A stretch of 64,000 bases of DNA from DATADW01 sp963733905 (GTDB lineage Bacteria > Actinomycetota > Acidimicrobiia > Spongiisociales > DATADW01): contig CAVTEU010000004.1 in NCBI GenBank assembly GCA_963733905.1, positions 12,438 to 76,437 of the forward strand. Direction: 5' to 3'. The position numbers were made by a program, and so were the translations under genes. Numbering within the stretch: position 1 is the stretch's first letter; each line of letters begins with the position of its first letter. Positions 18,930 through 27,301 of this stretch are shown piece after piece. The notes beneath the pieces were generated by a model that saw only the letters and a list, made by a program, of their open reading frames with translations, was not told where the DNA came from and did no database searches.

Positions 18930-19919
18930 ATGTCAACCCGCATGTGGCGTGAGGCGGTGGTAGGTATCCCGCGGGTCGACCATGCCGAGTGGGACCGACT
19001 CGACCCGGTGAGCCGGTGGCTCATCGCCAGCAGGGCCGCCGTGCTGGTTATGACCCTCATCTCGGCGGCCATCGCCGGGATCCTGGCCTGGCAGGCCGAC
19101 CTGTTCGACCCCATCTCGTTCGTGCTGTTGACCGTCGGGTTGTTGACGGCGCACGCCGCAAACAATCTGCTCAACGATCTGACCGACCACTGGACCGGCA
19201 CGGACCGCGACAACTCTTTCCGCACCCAATACGGTTCGCAGCCCCTGGAGAGCGGGCTCATGACGGTGCGTCAGAGCATCGTGTACGCAGCGCTGACCGG
19301 GCTGGTCGGCCTGGCCATTGGGGTTTGGTTCATCGTTCAGCGAGGACCGCTCGTGGCGTTGCTGCTCGGTCTCGGGTCGTTCTTCGTCATCGCCTACACC
19401 TGGCCGCTCAAGCACATTGGTCTGGGCGAGCCTTCCGTCCTCATCGTGTGGGGCCCGCTCATGGTCGGCGGTGGGTACTTCGTCATCACCGGGTCGTGGT
19501 CGTGGGACGTCGTCGTCGCCTCGCTCCCATATGCGCTCGGGGTGACCGCGGTCCTCTTTGGCAAGCACATCGACAAGATCCCCAACGACGAGGAGCGAGG
19601 CATCCACACCCTCCCCGTGATCATGGGCGAGACCGCCTCACGCTGGACGGTGCTGGCGATGATCACCGCCCAGTACGTACTCGCCATCTACCTCGTTGCC
19701 ACCGGGTTCCTTCCCTGGCCGGTGCTGGCGGTGCTCGGGGCGACGCCCCTGCTCCGATACGTCTGGCCGGTCTTCACCAACCCGAAGCCGGCGGCGCCCC
19801 CGCCCGATTACCCGAAAGGCGCCTGGCCGCTCTGGTACGTCAGCATCGCCTTCGTCCACAACCGCCGATTTGGTGTCCTGTATGTTCTCGGACTGGTCGC
19901 CGGTGCCATCTTCTTCTGA
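18930..19919 (+). CDS. UbiA-family prenyltransferase (MenA-like)
   Basis: 329 residues with about eight or nine membrane helices. The first aspartate-rich motif is NLLNDLTDHWTGTDRDN (NxxxDxxxGxD), which binds the prenyl diphosphate through Mg2+. The second motif region is GKHIDKIPNDEERGIHTLPV. MenA- and UbiA-type enzymes join a polyprenyl chain to an aromatic or quinone precursor at the membrane. MenA for menaquinone is the simplest guess, but no other men genes are near. The start is ATG 18930; ATG 18942 is an alternative. The stop overlaps the DUF1992 gene. Confidence 0.85.
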   Translation: MSTRMWREAVVGIPRVDHAEWDRLDPVSRWLIASRAAVLVMTLISAAIAGILAWQADLFDPISFVLLTVGLLTAHAANNLLNDLTDHWTGTDRDNSFRTQYGSQPLESGLMTVRQSIVYAALTGLVGLAIGVWFIVQRGPLVALLLGLGSFFVIAYTWPLKHIGLGEPSVLIVWGPLMVGGGYFVITGSWSWDVVVASLPYALGVTAVLFGKHIDKIPNDEERGIHTLPVIMGETASRWTVLAMITAQYVLAIYLVATGFLPWPVLAVLGATPLLRYVWPVFTNPKPAAPPPDYPKGAWPLWYVSIAFVHNRRFGVLYVLGLVAGAIFF

Positions 19920-20373
19920 CAAGCGCTCCTCGGTAGAGCGCCAGATCCAGGATGCGATGGAGCGCGGCGAGTTCGACCAATTGGCGGGGATGGGGCAGCC
20001 CATTCCGGGGATCGATGGTGACGATCAGCCCGACTGGTGGGCCCGCAAGAAGATCGAGGCGGAACGGGCCCTTCAGACCGCTATCGATGCAGCCGCCACC
20101 GTGCAGCGGGCGATACCGGGTATCTGGGCTCTCGAAGACGCCGCCGAGGTGACCGACGAGGTCAATCGGCTCAACCGGCTGCTGGCGCGGGCCTGCGCCG
20201 AGGTCCCCGACAGCCAGCGACCCGAGTTGCTCGACCTGGGGGTGGTCCTCGAGGAATGGAGGCGGATGCACCGGGTTCGCAGCGGTCTCGGCTCCTGGCG
20301 GTGGGTGACCAGACGAAGCGCAGCGTTGGGCCGAACGGCCCATACCGTTAGCTGGAATTCCCCCTTATTGTGA
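19882..20373 (+). CDS. DUF1992 (DnaJ-family domain) protein
   Basis: 163 residues from ATG 19882, or 156 from GTG 19903. The DUF1992 signature is VERQIQDAMERGEFDQLAGM, then GQPIPGID and WWARKKIEAERA, typical of small soluble proteins related to the J-protein homologue DnaJC28. Function is not established. It overlaps the end of the UbiA gene and its stop overlaps the start of the pilin-like gene, suggesting one transcript of three genes. Confidence 0.8.
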   Translation: MFSDWSPVPSSSDKRSSVERQIQDAMERGEFDQLAGMGQPIPGIDGDDQPDWWARKKIEAERALQTAIDAAATVQRAIPGIWALEDAAEVTDEVNRLNRLLARACAEVPDSQRPELLDLGVVLEEWRRMHRVRSGLGSWRWVTRRSAALGRTAHTVSWNSPLL

Positions 20374-20675
20374 GCTCTGTGAGCCGGCGAGTGCGGGGTG
20401 AGCGGGGAGCTGGTCTTCCCGAGTACGTGATTCTTGTCGTGGTCGTGGCACTGGCAGCGGTGTTCGCTGTTTCGTTGCTGGGTGAGTCCACGTCCGGGCT
20501 GTTCGAACGCGGTTCGTCGGCGGTGAGCAACGAAGCCCCACCGCCCGATGGTGGAGGAGGGGGAAACACCGGGGGCGGCGGTGGCGGAAATGGCGGTGGG
20601 GGTGTCGGACCTGGCGAGCTCAACCCTCCCACGACCGTCGCCTGCGACCCGATCACCCAGCCGGCCTGCCCTTAG
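20370..20675 (+). CDS. Flp/type IVb pilin-like small protein with glycine-rich tail
   Basis: 101 residues. A basic leader (RRVRGERG) precedes AGLPEYVILVVVVALAAVFA, a single hydrophobic segment with the Glu at mature position 5 typical of Flp pilins cleaved by prepilin peptidase after Gly. The tail is Gly/Pro-rich with two cysteines near the C-terminus. No tad/cpa genes lie nearby, so it may be a pseudopilin or serve a remote assembly system. The GTG start overlaps the DUF1992 stop. Confidence 0.65.
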   Translation: MSSVSRRVRGERGAGLPEYVILVVVVALAAVFAVSLLGESTSGLFERGSSAVSNEAPPPDGGGGGNTGGGGGGNGGGGVGPGELNPPTTVACDPITQPACP

Positions 20676-20711
20676 CGACCTAGCGCCGGTTGCGGCTGCC
20701 AGCATGGCGCC

Positions 20712-22595
20712 TTGACCGATCACCTCTCCGATTCGCGCCTCGCCGCGATGGCCGCAAGGGCGATCCTCGGTGGACTCGACCAGTACGCCGATCGCTTTCG
20801 AATCATCACCCGCCGGGCACGCATCCGCTTCGACGAGCGCGACTGGCGGGGCATGCAATCAGACGCAGCCGACCGGCTCGATCTCTACAGCCGTGTCGTC
20901 TCCTCGGTGGTCACCGACCTCCGCCATCTCCTCGTCGTCAGGGCCGAGGACCGCTCGCTGTGGGCCGCGATGAAGGCGGTGTACTCCGGGCTGATCGAAG
21001 GCCGTGACGATTGGGACCAAGCCGAGACCTTCTTCAACTCAGCCACCCGCAAGATCTTCTCCACGGTCGGTGTCGATCCGCGGATCGAGTTCGTCGACAC
21101 CGACTTCGACACGCCGCCGACCCAGCCGCGGCACCCGCTCCACACCGCTTTCGGTCGAAGATCGTCCACCACCGAGCTCGTCGAGGAGATCCTCGCATCA
21201 CAACCACTCGGTCTATCCGACCCAGGGGCGGAAGCCATAGGGGTGGCCGCAAGGGTCGAAACGCACCTGCGGAGCATCGGCGCACTGCAGAGCGTGGAGA
21301 GGGCCGAGATGATCGACGCCATCTTCTACCGGGGCCAGAGCGCCTATCTGATAGGCCGGCTGTTCAGCGGCTCGCACCTGGTCCCGTTCGTGCTGGTGGT
21401 GCTCAACCCACCCGAAGGACCGGTGGTCGACGCCGTGCTGCTCACCGAGAACCAGGTGAGCATTCTCTTCAGCTTCACGAGGGCCTACTTCCACGTTGAC
21501 GTCGAGCGTCCCCACGACCTCGTCGATTTCCTCCGCACTCTCATGCCGCGCAAGCGTCTCGCCGAGCTCTACACGTCGCTCGGGTACCACAAGCACGGCA
21601 AGACCGTCCTCTACCGGGAGCTGATCCACCACCTCGCTCGGTCGGGGGAGATGTTCGAGCGGGCACGCGGTGCCGAGGGGCTGGTGATGACCGTCTTCAC
21701 CATGCCCGGGTTCGACATCGTGTTCAAGGTGATCAACGACACCTTCCCGTCTCCAAAGATGACGACACCGGACCGGGTCCGCGGCCGCTATCGGCTCGTG
21801 TTCCGTCACGACCGGGTCGGCCGGCTGGTCGATGCGCAGGAGTTCGAGCTTCTCGAATTCGAACGGGACCGCTTCTCTCCCCAGCTGCTCGACAAGCTGG
21901 CGGCTGATTGCACGACCGCCGTGGCGATCGAACCAGACCGGGTGGTCATCCGGCACGCCTATGTGGAGCGGCGGGTGATCCCGCTCGACATCTATGTGCG
22001 CGAAGCCGACCCGGCGGGGGCGAGCGCGGCGATGCTCGACTACGGCACCTGCATCGAGGAGCTTGCCGCGGCGGGGATCTTTCCCGGGGACCTGCTGCTC
22101 AAGAACTTCGGTGTGACCAGACACGGCCGGGTGGTCTTCTACGACTATGACGAGCTCGCCCGGCTGGAGGATTGCCGTTTCAGGGCTCTCCCCGGGGCGC
22201 ATTCACATGAGGAGGAGATGGCGGCCGAGCCCTGGTTCGCCGTCGGGCCGAACGACGTCTTCCCCGAGGAGTTCCGGCGATTCGTGGGGATCGACGGCGC
22301 CCCTCGTGCCAACTTCGAGTCCGCCAACGCCCATCTCTTCGATCCGGCGTGGTGGCGCTCGATGCAGGAACGTGTCAGGGACGGCGAGCTGATCCCGGTG
22401 TTCCCCTACGAGCAATCGGCCCGCTTGGAACGAGACGCAGACGGCACGTCAGACGGCAGCCGTCTGCCGTCTGCCGTCTACCGTCTGTCTTCCTCGGCCA
22501 CGTCGCGGCGGCGGCGGAAGGCGGCGACGTTCTCACGGGTGCCGCAGGTGACGGAGCAATGGCGGCGCGACCGGTTGCGCGAGGTGTCCACATAG
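20712..22595 (+). CDS. aceK: Isocitrate dehydrogenase kinase/phosphatase
   Basis: AceK reversibly phosphorylates isocitrate dehydrogenase to direct carbon into the glyoxylate shunt. The open frame has 627 residues; known AceK proteins have about 570-600. Family segments are FYRGQSAYLIGRL, ARGAEGLVMTVFTMPGFDIV, FKVINDTFPSPKMTT, LDYGTCIEELAAAGIFPGDL and LLKNFGVTRHGRVVFYDYDE. The start is TTG 20712. The last 50 or so codons run through a tandem repeat and antisense to the CGNR gene, so the true end is probably near 22440. AceK is best known from proteobacteria. No aceA, aceB or icd is seen here. Confidence 0.9.
   Translation: MTDHLSDSRLAAMAARAILGGLDQYADRFRIITRRARIRFDERDWRGMQSDAADRLDLYSRVVSSVVTDLRHLLVVRAEDRSLWAAMKAVYSGLIEGRDDWDQAETFFNSATRKIFSTVGVDPRIEFVDTDFDTPPTQPRHPLHTAFGRRSSTTELVEEILASQPLGLSDPGAEAIGVAARVETHLRSIGALQSVERAEMIDAIFYRGQSAYLIGRLFSGSHLVPFVLVVLNPPEGPVVDAVLLTENQVSILFSFTRAYFHVDVERPHDLVDFLRTLMPRKRLAELYTSLGYHKHGKTVLYRELIHHLARSGEMFERARGAEGLVMTVFTMPGFDIVFKVINDTFPSPKMTTPDRVRGRYRLVFRHDRVGRLVDAQEFELLEFERDRFSPQLLDKLAADCTTAVAIEPDRVVIRHAYVERRVIPLDIYVREADPAGASAAMLDYGTCIEELAAAGIFPGDLLLKNFGVTRHGRVVFYDYDELARLEDCRFRALPGAHSHEEEMAAEPWFAVGPNDVFPEEFRRFVGIDGAPRANFESANAHLFDPAWWRSMQERVRDGELIPVFPYEQSARLERDADGTSDGSRLPSAVYRLSSSATSRRRRKAATFSRVPQVTEQWRRDRLREVST
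22451..22486. repeat. Four-copy heptamer tandem repeat with an inverted first copy
   Basis: Reading plus strand, AGACGGC is followed by GCCGTCT, GCCGTCT, GCCGTCT and ACCGTCT, four direct 7-mers (22459-22486) after one inverted copy. The inverted copy can pair with the first direct copy into a CAGACGG/CCGTCTG hairpin. The CGNR stop codon lies inside the tract. Equivalent GACGGCG tracts occur at 42471 and 43104. Confidence 0.85.
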
Positions 22596-23050
22596 ACGTC
22601 GGCGCAGGTCTCCGATGAGCAGACCCCGAGGCGGTCTATTCCGTACTCGCAGACCACCGTTGCCAGCCCCATCGCGGTGATGGCTCCGAGCCAGCGGCCC
22701 ACTCCCTGTCTCGTGGATTCGAAGTGGAAGTGAGGATCGACTCCTGTGTGAGCGCTCACCCTGGGGACCGCCCCCGATGCCATCAGCTCGCGGTTGAGCT
22801 CATCGACGGCCCGCTCGACGTCGTCGGTCTCGAAGACACGCCGGATACCGCCCCGCAGCCTGCGTACCGCCGTCAGGTCGCGCTCGTTCAGGTCGACCCA
22901 TTCCACCCGCCACTCCTTCGGAACATCGGCGAGGAATGATCGGAGCCCGTCGAGGTCGGCGAGCAGGTCCTCGCCCGTGATCGGATGGATCGTGTTGGCC
23001 AGCGCCACCGCCAGTCCCACAGGGGCGTCGGTGTAATGCGAGAAATCCAT
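22478..23050 (-). CDS. CGNR zinc-finger (ABATE domain) putative regulator
   Basis: 190 residues. The N-terminal ABATE domain (VGLAVALANTIHPITGEDLL) is followed by a C-terminal CGNR-type zinc finger: VCSSETCADVYVDTSRNRSR, then RHCSVTCGTRENVAAFRRRR. The four Cys and the CGxRxxVAAFRRRR pattern are as expected, with CGTR in place of the canonical CGNR. Such proteins are presumed DNA- or nucleic-acid-binding regulators. The start is ATG 23050; the stop codon (TAG) lies in a heptamer repeat tract. The AT-rich 100-nt region upstream is shared with a divergent small gene. Confidence 0.85.
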   Translation of the reverse strand: MDFSHYTDAPVGLAVALANTIHPITGEDLLADLDGLRSFLADVPKEWRVEWVDLNERDLTAVRRLRGGIRRVFETDDVERAVDELNRELMASGAVPRVSAHTGVDPHFHFESTRQGVGRWLGAITAMGLATVVCEYGIDRLGVCSSETCADVYVDTSRNRSRRHCSVTCGTRENVAAFRRRRDVAEEDRR

Positions 23051-23149
23051 TTCGAGCCTTACGAATCGTGCTAAAGTGTAATGAGTCTAGAGCCGATTAA
23101 CTGTTACGAACAAACAAAACAGTCGAATGTCGAGATTAGGAGCATCGCC

Positions 23150-23293
23150 GTGTGGCACGTCATGTCAGACCCCAAGTTCTATCAGCCCCGCGCTGACGAG
23201 CTGCGGCGTGAGGCCGGCCAGGCCCGTTTGCGACGAGCCCTCAAGAAGACTCTGAAGCATTCTCGTCCCGCCGAACCTCGCCGCGAAGACTGA
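23150..23293 (+). CDS. Small basic hypothetical protein (47 residues)
   Basis: Starts at GTG 23150 with AGGAG 7 nt upstream, giving MWHVMSDPKFYQPRADELRR and a very basic C-terminal half (RLRRALKKTLKHSRPAEPRR). The frame is open further upstream to 23081, but that part is AT-rich and lacks a good ribosome site. Length and charge resemble small nucleic-acid- or ribosome-associated proteins. I do not recognise a family. A GC-rich hairpin follows the stop directly. Confidence 0.55.
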   Translation: MWHVMSDPKFYQPRADELRREAGQARLRRALKKTLKHSRPAEPRRED

Positions 23294-23295
23294 CC

Positions 23296-23323
23296 GGCGG
23301 CCCTAACCAGCAGCAGGGCCGCC
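23296..23323 (+). terminator. Hairpin after the small basic gene
   Basis: GGCGGCCCT and AGGGCCGCC form a perfect 9-bp stem with a 10-nt loop, 2 nt past the stop codon. No T run follows. Likely a terminator or a 3' stabiliser. Confidence 0.5.
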
Positions 23324-23335
23324 CATAGCTGGCAG

Positions 23336-23368
23336 ACTCGGGGCTTCCTGAACAGGGGAGCCCCGAGT
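23336..23368 (+). promoter_or_regulatory. Hairpin burying the ribosome site of the GNAT-acyl-CoA synthetase gene
   Basis: ACTCGGGGCT (23336-23345) pairs exactly with AGCCCCGAGT (23359-23368). The purine-rich AGGGGAG that serves as ribosome-binding site lies in the loop and 3' arm, and the first base of the TTG start is the last paired base. The fold would mask initiation, suggesting translational control by RNA structure. Whether it senses a ligand, temperature or protein is unknown. Confidence 0.5.
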
Positions 23369-26134
23369 TGGCCGAATACCCGTCCGACTATGAGTTCGAC
23401 ATCGTCCTACGGGATGGTGCCGTGGCCCGTTTCCGCCCCCTCCGTCCCGTCGATGCGCCACTGCTCCTCGCCCTCTTCGAACACACCGGCGCCCAGTCGC
23501 GGTACTACCGGTTCTTCCGCGCCAAGAACGAGCTGACACCCGAGGAGCTCGAGCACTTCACAACCGTCGACTACCGCGACCGCATGGCCTTTGGCGCCTT
23601 CGAGGACGGGGAGATGGTGGGGGTGGGGCGGTATGACCGAGAGGCGAACGAGCCGGAGGCTGCCGAAGTCGCCTTTCTGGTGGCCGACAACCACCAGGGT
23701 CGAGGCATCGGGACTGCCCTGCTCCAGATGCTGGGCAGCTATGGCCGGGCCCATGGCGTGACCGCCTTCCGTGCCTTCGTGCTCCCCGAGAACCTGCAGA
23801 TGATGCGGGTGTTCCGCGCCTCGGGCTACGAGCTCAGCCGCACTCTGGAAGAGGGCGTCTACTCGCTGGACTTCCCCACCGCGGTCTCTGCCGGGAGCAG
23901 GGCGGCCGAAGAAGAGAGGGAGAAGCGGGCCGTGGCCGCCTCGATCCTCCCCATCTTCTACCCGCGCTCCATCGCCGTCATCGGGGCCAGCCGCACCCCG
24001 GGGTCGATCGGAGCGCGTCTCTTTTCCAACCTGGTGGGCTCGGGGTTCACCGGTGCGGTGTACCCGGTCAACCCAAAGGCCGGGGTGGTCCATTCGGTCC
24101 GGGCCTACCCGTCGATCCTCGACATCCCCGATCCGGTGGACCTCGCCTTCATCGTGGTCCCCGCCCATTTCGCTCTGGACGCGGTGAGGGAGTGCGCCCA
24201 GAAGCATGTCAAGGGGCTGGTCGTGATCACCGCCGGGTTCTCCGAGGTGCCCGGCGGGGAGGACCTCGAGCATCAACTCCTCGAGGTCGCCAGGTCGGCC
24301 GGGATGCGGATGGTCGGTCCCAATTGCATGGGGGTGCTCAACACCGACCCGGCGGTCCAGATGAACGGGACCTTCGCCCCGGTCTACCCGCCACGGGGCA
24401 ATGTCGCCATGTCGAGCCAGTCGGGGGCGCTGGGGATCGCCATCCTCGACTACGCCAGGCAGAACAACATCGGGATCTCCACCTTCATCTCGGTGGGCAA
24501 CAAGGCCGACGTGTCGGGCAACGACCTGCTGCTCGCCTGGGAGGAGGACCCGGCCACCGACGTCATCGTCCTCTACCTCGAATCGTTCGGGAACCCACGC
24601 CGATTCGCCCGTCTCGCCCGGCGCATCGCCCGCAAGAAGCCGATCGTGGCGGTCAAGTCGGGCCGGACCACCGCCGGCACCAGGGCGGCATCGAGCCACA
24701 CCGGCGCCCTCGCCAGCCTCGATGTCGCCGTCGATGCGCTCTTCAACCAGGCGGGGGTGATCAGGACCACCACCCTCGAGGAGTTGTTCGGAGTGGCCTC
24801 GCTGCTGGCCAGCCAGCCGGTTCCGGAGGGGAGACGGGTGGGGGTGATCACCAACGCCGGGGGGCCGGGGATCCTCGCCGCCGACGCCCTCGAATCGGAG
24901 GAACTAGAGCTTCCCGAGCTGTCGGAGGGCCTGCGGGCCAAGCTGGCCGCGGCACTTTCCGCCGAGGCCTCGACCCGCAACCCCATCGATCTGATCGCCT
25001 CGGCCGGGCCCGACCACTACCGGCACTGCATCGAGACGCTCATCGACAGCGACGAGGTCGACGCAGTGATGGTGATCTACATCCCGACCACCCCCGACGG
25101 TCTGCAGGGTGTGGCGGCTGTGGTGCGCGAGGCGGCAATGGCCCACCACGGGAAGAAGACGTTCATCACCGTTTTCATGGAGAGCGAGCACTCTGCTGCG
25201 CTCTTCGAGGACGCCCGTGTCCCCACCTTCATCTTTCCCGAGGCGGCGGCGCTGGCACTGAGCCGCGCCGCCAGGTATGGCGAGTGGCTCAGCAGGCCCG
25301 AGGGGACCATCCCCGCCTTGGCGGGTCTCGACCCGGCTGCAGCCAGAGAGGTGGTGGCCGCCGCCATCGAGCGCATCGGCGCCGAAGGTGGCTGGCTCGA
25401 ACCGGGCGAGGTCGACGCCGTGCTCGGTGCATTCGGGATCCGGCTCCCGGCGAGCCGGGTGGTGGTCAGCGCCGACGAGGCCGCGGCGGCCGCGTCCGAG
25501 ATCGGTGGGAACGTGGTGCTCAAGGTGCTCGCTCCCTCCGCCCTCCACAAGACGCGATGTGGGCGGGGTCCTCCTCGATGTCGAGGGTGAGGGAGCGGTC
25601 CGTGCCGGGTTCGACCATCTCATGGGCGTGGTGGACGATCCCGAGGGGGTGCTGGTCCAGGAGATGGTGGCGGGCGGCCACGAGGTGCTGATCGGCGTCA
25701 CCGAGGACCCGTCGTTCGGTCCGTTGCTCGTCTTTGGTCTTGGCGGGGTGTACGTCGAGTTGCTCAAGGACGTCGCGGTGCGGATCGCCCCTATCACCGA
25801 CCGGGATGCCGCCGAGATGATCGGGGAGATCAAGACGGCCCGACTCCTCCAGGGCCGCTACCGCAACTTCCCCGCCGGCGACCTCGATGCGCTCCAAGAG
25901 GCGCTGCTGCGGGTATCGGCGCTGGTGGAGGCGGTCCCCGAACTGGTCGAGATGGACATGAACCCGGTCAAGGTGCTCCCACCGGGCCAAGGGGTACGGG
26001 TGGTGGACGCGAGGATCAAGATCCGCCCGCTCGAAGCCGGGATGGTCACCGGAACTGCTCGACATCCCCGGTCTGGCCGGCCACCGCTAGAACGGTTTTG
26101 GCGTCACTCAGCGGGGAATGACCGCGTTTGGTGA
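23368..26134 (+). CDS. GNAT acetyltransferase fused to NDP-forming acyl-CoA synthetase, one frameshift
   Basis: About 920 residues. Residues 1-170 are a GNAT domain with the acetyl-CoA loop VADNHQGRGIGTALLQMLG. Residues 195-640 resemble the alpha subunit of ADP-forming acetyl-CoA synthetase: CoA-binding IAVIGASRTPGSIGARLF, then MVGPNCMGVLN, SSQSGALGIAI and the phospho-His site AASSHTGALAS. The rest is an ATP-grasp beta part (NVVLKVLAPSALHKT, FGLGGVYVELLKD, EMDMNPVKV). A one-base insertion near 25553 breaks the frame. This order matches Pat-like protein acetyltransferases or acyl-CoA synthetases. The start is TTG 23368; the final codons run into an inverted repeat. Confidence 0.88.
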
Positions 26135-26143
26135 CGCCAAAAC
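26095..26143. terminator. Large inverted repeat between convergent genes
   Basis: GTTTTGGCGTCAC (26095-26107) and its exact reverse complement GTGACGCCAAAAC (26131-26143) are separated by 23 nt. Flanking AGAAC/GTTCT extends pairing with a bulge. The Rieske stop codon lies in the loop, and the end of the acyl-CoA synthetase gene is in the same place. T-rich on one side and A-rich on the other, it suits a bidirectional terminator. Confidence 0.65.
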
Positions 26144-27301
26144 TGGTTCTCCCAGGTAGGCGTTGCCCACCATGGCGTAGAACTGGTGGAGAGTGCTCTC
26201 CCTGCTGCTGAGCGGTCCGGGCAGGTAGGCCCCACCGCTCATCCCCCTCTGGACTCCCTCACATGCCGACCAATCCTCACGGTTGGTCACATCCCAGAAG
26301 TCGACGGCATACGCCGGGTCGAACCCTTGGCGTGACCGCGCCTCGGGCGGGAACAGCCAGACGCACTCAACATGGGTTCGATCGGCGGCGAGCGGTGTCA
26401 GCCGGTGGGTCATGACGTAGTCGGGGTGGGCCGAGATGAGCAGGTTGGGGAACAGCCCCACGTAGAGGACCTGGCGGAGGCGTTGCTGGTCGAGCCCGGG
26501 CAGCTTGACCCCATGCGATTTGCCATCGAACGACATCGTCTCGGCGTGGTCGGCGAGTTGCATCGGCCCGCCGCACCACCGGCCGGTGGGCACCAGATCA
26601 ACCCCGCTGTCCGGTGGTGAGACCTTGCACAGCGCGGGATGGATCGAGGTGCAGTGGTAGCACTCGTGGTAGTTCTCGACCAGCAGCTTCCAGTTGGCGT
26701 GGACCTCGTATTCGTGTCTCGCCGCCTCGGTGAGATTTCCGGGCTGGTACGGGTCGAGCAGTTCGTCGAGGTTGCCGAGGTGCGTCTCCAGCCCCTCGTC
26801 ATCGTCGCCGGTGTTGGCGAAGAGCCATCCGTGCCACTCGGCCAGCCGCACCTGGATCAGTGGGTACTCCGCCGGGTCGAAGCCGTCGGTGCCGGTGAAG
26901 GAAGGGGCCGAGCGGAGCGAGCCGTCCAAGGCGTACGTCCAAGAGTGGTAGGGGCAGCGAAGCTGGCGCAACGCCGCCACATCACCCTCGGGGAGCAACT
27001 CGTGACCACGGTGACGGCAGGTGTTGTGAAAGGCACGCAGCACGCCTGCGGCGTCGCGCATCAGGAGCAACCGGGCGCGGCCGGCACTCATCGCCCTCGC
27101 TTGCCCCGGGCCGGGCAAGCCGTCGGTCCTCCCCAGACAGAGCCACGAGCCGCTGAAGATGTGCTCGACCTCCCAGGCGAACACCTGCGGGGAGAGGTAG
27201 GCCTCGGCGGGGAGCGTCCGGCTTTGGCCGAACGGCTCCAGGGCTCGGAGCACCGCGCCCCGGTCGATCGGCGCCGGGGAGAACCGGAGGGCAGAGCTCA
27301 C
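26108..27301 (-). CDS. Rieske-type aromatic ring-hydroxylating oxygenase, alpha subunit
   Basis: 397 residues. The Rieske 2Fe-2S motif is CRHRGHELLPEGD followed by RCPYHSWTYALDG (CxH...CxxH). The catalytic iron region follows: ENYHECYHCTSIHP, with the later acidic ligand near FDPAYAVDFWDVTN. Such monooxygenases act on aromatic or quaternary-ammonium substrates with an electron-transfer partner. No ferredoxin or reductase gene is adjacent. The GTG start at 27301 overlaps the ppdK stop, giving tight coupling. The pairing with ppdK is unusual. Substrate unknown; the overall shape fits carnitine, betaine or phenylpropionate-type enzymes. Confidence 0.88.
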   Translation of the reverse strand: MSSALRFSPAPIDRGAVLRALEPFGQSRTLPAEAYLSPQVFAWEVEHIFSGSWLCLGRTDGLPGPGQARAMSAGRARLLLMRDAAGVLRAFHNTCRHRGHELLPEGDVAALRQLRCPYHSWTYALDGSLRSAPSFTGTDGFDPAEYPLIQVRLAEWHGWLFANTGDDDEGLETHLGNLDELLDPYQPGNLTEAARHEYEVHANWKLLVENYHECYHCTSIHPALCKVSPPDSGVDLVPTGRWCGGPMQLADHAETMSFDGKSHGVKLPGLDQQRLRQVLYVGLFPNLLISAHPDYVMTHRLTPLAADRTHVECVWLFPPEARSRQGFDPAYAVDFWDVTNREDWSACEGVQRGMSGGAYLPGPLSSRESTLHQFYAMVGNAYLGEPVLASPNAVIPR

